From positions 1 through 39,047 of the forward strand of contig CANFKE010000040.1 of assembly GCA_947447465.1 (NCBI GenBank): 39,047 nucleotides of DNA. Reading direction: 5' to 3'. The notes beneath the pieces are model-generated. The model was given only the letters and a program-made list of their open reading frames with translations, searched no databases and was not told the origin of the DNA. Source of the stretch: Chitinophagaceae bacterium (lineage in GTDB: Bacteria; Bacteroidota; Bacteroidia; Chitinophagales; Chitinophagaceae). Positions 34,576 through 39,047 of this stretch are shown here, in pieces. Position 1 is the first letter of the stretch; every line of letters begins with the position of its first letter. The position numbers and the translations under genes are program-made.

Positions 34576-35940
34576 ATGAACACATCGCTATCTTCTTCCG
34601 AAACATCAAAAAGACAATTGTTTACGGTCATCGTAGCGGCGGCAGCGGGTACACTTATTGAGTGGTATGATCTGTTCCTGGCCATTATCCTTGCGCCTGT
34701 ATTGTCTGAGAACCTGTTCCCTAAAAGCGACACCAAATTTTTAGAGACACTGGCAGTCGTTTTATCATCATACCTCATCAGGCCGGTTGGCTCACTTATA
34801 TTCGGGGCAATAGGCGATAAGAATGGTCGTAAAAGATCATTCCTTTTTTCATTGTTATTAATGGGTGGGGCCACTTTCCTTGTAGGCTGTATTCCCGGAT
34901 ATGCTGCTGTCGGCTGGCTGGCACCGGTCATGTTACTGGTGTTTCGTCTCGCTCAGGGACTGGCTATCAGTGGCGAATACACAGGTGCAACAATTTACGT
35001 TGCAGAACATGCGCCTGCCGGCAAACGTGGCTATTATACTGGCTTCATACAAAGTACTGCTCCTCTCGGGCTATTCGTTTGCCTCGCCATCGTTTTTGCC
35101 ACCCGTGCTACTATGAGTACAGCCGATTTTGCAGCTTATGGTTGGCGTATTCCCTTTCTCTTCAGCGCAGTACTGGTCCTGGTAAGCTATATTGCTCGTA
35201 AACAATTAGGCGAAAGCCCCGTTTATACTCAGTTAAAGGCTGAGGGAAAAACTACTCAGGCTCCTGTCAGCGAGGCTTTCAGGTCACCGGGCAATGGCGC
35301 GCTCATGCTCCGTGCTATATTCGGTGGTTGCGCGGCCCAGGCCACATTGATGCAGACGTCGCAATTCGTCACCCTGTTCTTCCTTCAACGCTCTGCAATG
35401 CTTACCCCCAATACCGCGATTCTTATTCTGGCATCGGCTATCTTACTTGCCGGACCATCATTTCAGTTCTTTGGCGGGCTCAGCGATAAGCTGGGTCGTA
35501 AAAAGGTCATGCTCTCAGGCCTTATACTCAGCGCTGTAGTAGTGCCCGTAGTTTTCTATCTTTTCCTTAACATCGGCAACCCCTCGGGCAGCAAAGAAAT
35601 ACACGAAATATCCGGCTCTGCTACCATAAAGCTCATAGGCCTGGCTCTGCTTATCAATGTAGCCACAGCTATGGTTTACGGCCCCATTGGCGCTTTTATG
35701 CTCGAGCTCTTCCCTACCCGCATCCGTTATACCAGTATGGGGTTTGCTTACAATATCGGCAATGGGGTCATAGGGGGTTCTACAGCTTTCATTACTGAAT
35801 TGTTCAAAAAAACACTCATTATTGGAGCTGCTTTCGCCCCGCTGGTCGGTCTCATTTATCCATTGGCATTGGTCATCATTGCCATCATAGTCAATGCGAC
35901 CACAGTTCCCGAAACCTGCAAGAATAGCCTTACGGACTAA
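34576..35940 (+). CDS. MFS transporter, metabolite:H+ symporter (MHS) type
   Basis: The ATG at 34576 gives a 454-aa protein with about 12 membrane segments; a TTG further upstream (34504) would add an unlikely N-terminus. The signatures are GTLIEWYDLFL in helix 1, RPVGSLIFGAIGDKNGRKRS (the G-x3-D-x2-G-R-K/R loop) and GLAISGEYTGATIYVAEHAP, with YGWRIPFL before helix 6. These are typical of the MHS/ShiA-ProP branch, which imports organic acids, osmolytes or similar solutes with protons. Substrate is not predictable. Confidence 0.88.
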   Translation: MNTSLSSSETSKRQLFTVIVAAAAGTLIEWYDLFLAIILAPVLSENLFPKSDTKFLETLAVVLSSYLIRPVGSLIFGAIGDKNGRKRSFLFSLLLMGGATFLVGCIPGYAAVGWLAPVMLLVFRLAQGLAISGEYTGATIYVAEHAPAGKRGYYTGFIQSTAPLGLFVCLAIVFATRATMSTADFAAYGWRIPFLFSAVLVLVSYIARKQLGESPVYTQLKAEGKTTQAPVSEAFRSPGNGALMLRAIFGGCAAQATLMQTSQFVTLFFLQRSAMLTPNTAILILASAILLAGPSFQFFGGLSDKLGRKKVMLSGLILSAVVVPVVFYLFLNIGNPSGSKEIHEISGSATIKLIGLALLINVATAMVYGPIGAFMLELFPTRIRYTSMGFAYNIGNGVIGGSTAFITELFKKTLIIGAAFAPLVGLIYPLALVIIAIIVNATTVPETCKNSLTD

Positions 35941-36009
35941 TTCTTATGCCGGATCAGGAAATAATAATTGATTAGATGACCATTTCCATCGGGTATAAGC
36001 ATCTTTCTT

Positions 36010-36017
36010 TACCTTTG
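36010..36017 (+). promoter_or_regulatory. Putative -7 box of the class D beta-lactamase-like gene
   Basis: TACCTTTG fits TAnnTTTG and ends 19 bp before the ATG at 36037. No clear -33 TTG is at the usual spacing. Confidence 0.45.
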
Positions 36018-36036
36018 GTCTTCAATTACTTTTTAC

Positions 36037-36891
36037 ATGCGCATTAGTGTTATATCATTTTGTCTCATAGCTATTTTCATATCTTCGTGCAAAGACGTTC
36101 GTATCAAAGAACATAAGGAATGGGGGAAACACTTTGAAGATAAGGGCATCAAAAATGCCTGTTTCATTCTTCGGGACAATAACCACGAAACAGTACATTA
36201 CTACAACCGCCAACGTTGCCTCGAACGTTTTCTGCCCGCCTCTACTTTTAAGATCTTCAATTCTATGGTGGCGCTCGAAACTGCCGTTGCTGCTGACGAC
36301 CAATTGACCATCAAGTGGGATGGCGTTAGTCGCAGGCCTGAGTGGGACAAAGACCTCACCATGCGCGATGCTTTTAAAGCCAGCTGCCTGCCGTATTATC
36401 AGGAAATAGCCCGCCGCATAGGTGCTCCCCGCATGCAACACTTCCTCGACACAATGAAGTATGGAAATATGCAGATGGGTGGAAAGATCGACGAATTCTG
36501 GCTCAATAATACCCTGCAGATCTCTGCCGATGAAGAAATGGGTTTGCTCAAAAGAATGTACTTCGCCGAATTACCATTATCAGAACGCACCCAGCGTATC
36601 GTAAAGACTATGATGCTGCAGGAATCAACTCCGGCTTACAATCTTTACTACAAGACAGGCACGGGTGAAGTGAATGGAAAGACCATTTATTGGATTGTTG
36701 GTTTTGCCGAAAAGGTAATGAAAGTAAAAGAACCCGAAGGCTCTATGAACAAGAGCGACTTCCGCAACTATCCATACTTCTTCGCGCAAAACTTCGATAT
36801 GCCTTCATCAGATACTTCAAAAGACTGGATGAAGACCCGCATAGAGATCATGAAAGATATTTTAAGAGATTACGACGTACTACCTAAGTAA
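36037..36891 (+). CDS. Class D (OXA-type) beta-lactamase-like lipoprotein
   Basis: This 284-aa protein has a lipoprotein signal with lipobox SSC at residues 16-18. The class D landmarks are in order: S69-T-F-K72 (ASTFKIFNSMVALET), S116-C-L (KASCLPYYQEIARRIG), Y142-G-N (MKYGNMQMGG), DEFWLNNTLQIS, and K206-T-G (YYKTGTGEVNG). The serine nucleophile and carboxylatable lysine are present, so it should react with beta-lactams or act as a penicillin-sensing or hydrolysing enzyme in the periplasm. In the S-x-V motif the third residue is Leu here. It is a single gene in ordinary chromosomal context, so it is probably intrinsic. Confidence 0.9.
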   Translation: MRISVISFCLIAIFISSCKDVRIKEHKEWGKHFEDKGIKNACFILRDNNHETVHYYNRQRCLERFLPASTFKIFNSMVALETAVAADDQLTIKWDGVSRRPEWDKDLTMRDAFKASCLPYYQEIARRIGAPRMQHFLDTMKYGNMQMGGKIDEFWLNNTLQISADEEMGLLKRMYFAELPLSERTQRIVKTMMLQESTPAYNLYYKTGTGEVNGKTIYWIVGFAEKVMKVKEPEGSMNKSDFRNYPYFFAQNFDMPSSDTSKDWMKTRIEIMKDILRDYDVLPK

Positions 36892-36929
36892 AGGCTCAAT
36901 GGCTGTTGCTATTAGTCACAGAAGCTACC

Positions 36930-37237
36930 CTATCTCTTCTCCTTACGCAAACGAGTTCCGGGATTTTTCCTGGAATGAATAATTGCGGAGACATGTATCA
37001 TTTTGCGACGAGGAAAGAATTGATAGACAATAACGAATGGGAAACCGACAACTTTCACTTGACGGTAACGGTTATTGATATAAGAATAATGATCGGGCGT
37101 TTCACTGATTTGATGTAACCTGTTTTCTACAGCATTCATAAATTGTTCACCCAATCCTTCCTGTGCTGATTCATACCATTCATAAGCCTGTATATATCTT
37201 ATCTGGCTTCCTCATGAATACTATATGGATATGCCAT
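36930..37237 (-). pseudogene. RelE/ParE family toxin, frameshifted near the N-terminus
   Basis: The reading from ATG at 37237 gives MAYPYSIHEEAR, the usual start of this toxin family, then meets a TAA at 37199-37201. In another frame the family sequence continues as IRYIQAYEWYESAQEGLGEQ, followed by VKVVGFPFVIVYQFFPRRK and IIHSRKNPGTR to the stop at 36930. A shift of one base near 37199-37204 would restore a protein of about 102 aa. The start overlaps the 3' end of the antitoxin gene by 17 bp, the usual coupling in such operons. Intact relatives cleave mRNA or poison gyrase. Here the toxin appears inactive, unless the shift is an assembly error. Confidence 0.8.
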
Positions 37238-37481
37238 TTGACTTCTTCGCTTTTACTCTTTCTATCGCTGCTTGTTTAGTTCCTTCCCAACTATACATTT
37301 TGGCAGTACCATTCTCAAATGAAAGGGTTCTCCTATCCAATTCTTCTATAAATTCCTTGTTAATTCCGTGTTCACTGCTGTATATATCATCCTCTACCAT
37401 TGTGTAAATGGCTTTCACTTTTTTATCATCTGCCGTCTGTAAATAATCCACGAGCTTCTTTCTAATAGCAGCGGTTGTCAT
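37221..37481 (-). CDS. Antitoxin of the RelE/ParE-type pair
   Basis: Starting at the ATG at 37481 (MTTAAIRKKLVDYLQTADDKKV) the protein is 86 aa; a longer in-frame start at 37538 adds an atypical N-terminus. The sequence is a helical addiction-module antitoxin of the kind that precedes ParE/RelE toxins in Bacteroidota, with a charged C-terminus that would bind the toxin. It lies first in the operon and overlaps the toxin start. It appears intact although the toxin is broken. Confidence 0.8.
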   Translation of the reverse strand: MTTAAIRKKLVDYLQTADDKKVKAIYTMVEDDIYSSEHGINKEFIEELDRRTLSFENGTAKMYSWEGTKQAAIERVKAKKSNGISI

Positions 37482-37701
37482 AACTATGTTTTTAAACAAA
37501 TTTAAAAAAAAATGAAGGCTATAGTAACCCCCGGGCACATTTATTTCACAATAAAAACATGCTGTTCTCTTGATGCAGTATAGACTGCTGTCTTATACCA
37601 AACAGGAATTTAAAATAGACACTAGCTCATGTCATTCGCCGTTAGGTGATAAAGCTTTATAGCCACTATTGATACCTATTTCACATCGCAACCATAGGGT
37701 C

Positions 37702-37770
37702 GGACCTGTCCCCAACTTGTTGGTGGACCTGTCACCTACTTGATGGTGGACCTGTCCCCAACTGGATGAT
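37702..37770. repeat. Three direct repeats of 23 bp
   Basis: Units starting at 37702, 37725 and 37748 share GGACCTGTC followed by C/ACC(A/T)ACT and TGTTGGT or TGATGGT. The spacing is exactly 23 bp. Tandem short repeats of this sort occur at the ends of IS21-family elements, but no transposase is adjacent. It could equally be a protein-binding array. Confidence 0.6.
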
Positions 37771-37826
37771 GGAACAATCGGAGTCGTGCTTATTGCCACT
37801 ATCTGATCGGTACTTTTATTCCAAAC

Positions 37827-37862
37827 AAAAAGCGTTTTATGCAGTGCATAAAACGCTTTTTT
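37827..37862. terminator. Bidirectional terminator
   Basis: A stem AAAAGCGTTTTATGC / GCATAAAACGCTTTT with a 3-base loop and a T-run on each strand. It lies 24 bp past the stop of the minus-strand low-complexity gene, which it probably terminates. Confidence 0.82.
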
Positions 37863-37885
37863 ATTTAGGTCAATTATTGAGCTGA

Positions 37886-38938
37886 TTATCTGCGGCCACC
37901 TGAATGACCTCCACCGCCACTACGACTGGCTCCACCACCACCTGAACGGGTAGCACCTCCACCGCCGCCACTGTGACCACCGCCGCCAAATGAACGGCCA
38001 CCACCGGTTGAACCACCACTGCTGCGTGGTGTAGAGAAACTACGACCGCCGCCGCCGTTACCAAAGGTACTGCGGGTAGCACCACCATTAGAGTAGTTAC
38101 CGCCACGGCCGCCCGAATAACGGTCGCCACCATTGCTGTAACCTCGGCTTTCATTGTTTCTGCCGGCACCAAAGAACCTGGCCAATCCACTACGCTGACG
38201 GCCGGTTGACTGACCGTTATTGTTGTATTGCTGCCCGCGCGGAGCCTGTGTTGCATAATTATTGTTGAATGCCGATGGACGCGTACCGTAACCATTGTTC
38301 ATCTGCCTCAATCCACTGCCCGGACGTACACCCTCTCCTCTCACGCCACCGCTTGCATATCCCACCTGACGTGGCGCATAGCGCACACCACCATTGTTAT
38401 ACCTTACGTCTCCGGTATTGTAATACCTGTTCCAGTAGCCACCGCCCCAGCCGCCATAAGCGTAATAGGGATAATTCCAGCAGCTACCCCAGGCACCATA
38501 GCCATACCAGCTGCTCCACCCCCAGCCCGAAGACCAGTATGGACCATAACCGAAGCTAAGTCCGAAACTTGTACGCCATGGATTCCATGAATAGTACGGA
38601 TCATACCAATACCTGTTATACCAGAATGGGTTGTAGAACATGCTGTAATAACCCATATTGTAAAATCCGTAATTGAATCGGCTGATGCGCGAGCTGTAGC
38701 TCACATCTTCATCTTCATCAATATAATCATCAGGATTATTATAGTTGTTATACACATCACCATTATACCCCTGTCCATTGTTGTTATTATTGTAATTGCC
38801 CTGAGTATTATTACTCCTGTTGTTATCATATACCCCCTGGCGCTGATCAGAGCCATTGGCATAGATATCATCTACCTGCGCGTAAGACAACTGCCCTACT
38901 CCCAGCAACAGACAACCTACAAAAAGAAACCGTTTCAT
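37886..38938 (-). CDS. Secreted Gly/Asn/Tyr-rich low-complexity protein
   Basis: The ATG at 38938 gives a 350-aa protein with a signal peptide (MKRFLFVGCLLLGVGQLSYA); a longer start at 39013 would mask it. After the signal come an Asn-rich part with many NNN runs, an aromatic Tyr/Trp-rich centre (YDPYYSWNPW, YGPYWSSGWGWSSWYGYG), an Arg/Gly/Asn section and a C-terminus of RSGGGG-type repeats ending HSGGRR. No T9SS tail is visible. Similar proteins are common but unstudied in Chitinophagaceae and may be outer-surface or periplasmic. Function unknown. Confidence 0.8.
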   Translation of the reverse strand: MKRFLFVGCLLLGVGQLSYAQVDDIYANGSDQRQGVYDNNRSNNTQGNYNNNNNGQGYNGDVYNNYNNPDDYIDEDEDVSYSSRISRFNYGFYNMGYYSMFYNPFWYNRYWYDPYYSWNPWRTSFGLSFGYGPYWSSGWGWSSWYGYGAWGSCWNYPYYAYGGWGGGYWNRYYNTGDVRYNNGGVRYAPRQVGYASGGVRGEGVRPGSGLRQMNNGYGTRPSAFNNNYATQAPRGQQYNNNGQSTGRQRSGLARFFGAGRNNESRGYSNGGDRYSGGRGGNYSNGGATRSTFGNGGGGRSFSTPRSSGGSTGGGRSFGGGGHSGGGGGATRSGGGGASRSGGGGHSGGRR

Positions 38939-39047
38939 TGTTTTTAGTTTTAAATAAAAAGCTATACTGAAATTACTACTTTTGCTACACTTTACCAAAA
39001 TAGAGACCGCCAAAAGCGTGCCAAGTTTATTATGTCAAAAACTTTAA

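Larger units (their letters stand above)
37482..37885. other. Gene-free gap with short direct repeats
   Basis: No convincing gene is present in these 404 bp. The stretch contains three direct repeats (37702-37770) and a terminator (37827-37862), each listed separately. The rest shows nothing recognisable. Confidence 0.55.

Noticed and set aside
37702..37770. Intact insertion sequence
   Set aside because: No transposase gene or paired inverted terminal repeats lie nearby; only the three short direct repeats are present.
38939..39013. Longer start for the low-complexity secreted protein
   Set aside because: It would put 25 residues before a clear signal peptide that begins at the ATG at 38938.

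Overview
The window looks like a chromosome segment from a member of the Bacteroidota, probably the Chitinophagales/Chitinophagaceae. The evidence is two proteins with type IX secretion (T9SS) C-terminal sorting tails, a DUF5686 outer-membrane protein, promoter boxes of the TAnnTTTG type, short lipoprotein signals of the SSC/ASC form, few clear Shine-Dalgarno sequences, and gene families typical of that group. No rRNA, complete tRNA, CRISPR array or intact insertion sequence was seen.

Region 1 (1-5993) is AT-rich and reads as the right end of a genomic island. On the minus strand it holds an HTH-like regulator and a membrane-anchored protein kinase that runs off the window and is broken by a 1-base frameshift. 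Divergent from these is a tellurite/stress (Ter) operon on the plus strand: a duplicated TerB-like protein, two TerD-family proteins, a 68-aa protein with two similar segments, a small membrane protein, a TerC membrane protein and a 69-aa UVR-motif protein. The segment ends at what looks like the 3' end of a tRNA-Ser gene (about 5967-5993), followed by a palindromic repeat and a strong terminator. This is the arrangement expected of an attachment site left by tRNA-targeted integration.

Region 2 (6130-17311) is ordinary chromosome: DUF1801 protein, phospholipase-D-family lipoprotein, GNAT acetyltransferase, LutA-like Fe-S protein, DUF5686 protein, deoxynucleoside kinase, tryptophanyl-tRNA synthetase, Pmp3-like and other small membrane proteins, a T9SS cargo protein and an RsmB-like rRNA methyltransferase.

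Region 3 (17312-29320) is one giant gene of 3779 codons behind a 610-bp AT-rich leader. It encodes a secreted T9SS adhesin-like protein with 37 tandem repeats of about 76 residues. The first 17 are exactly 76 residues, and they contain a higher-order five-repeat block duplicated in tandem (two copies of 1140 bp). A strong terminator closes the gene.

Region 4 (29460-39047) holds a DUF885 peptidase lipoprotein, a bacilliredoxin, a sensor histidine kinase, a small membrane protein, a GT2 glycosyltransferase, an MHS-type MFS transporter, a class D beta-lactamase-like lipoprotein and a toxin-antitoxin pair whose ParE/RelE toxin is frameshifted while the antitoxin is intact. A short array of three 23-bp direct repeats and a secreted Gly/Asn/Tyr-rich low-complexity protein follow.

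The two disrupted genes (kinase and toxin) may be true decay or assembly errors; the sequence alone cannot decide.
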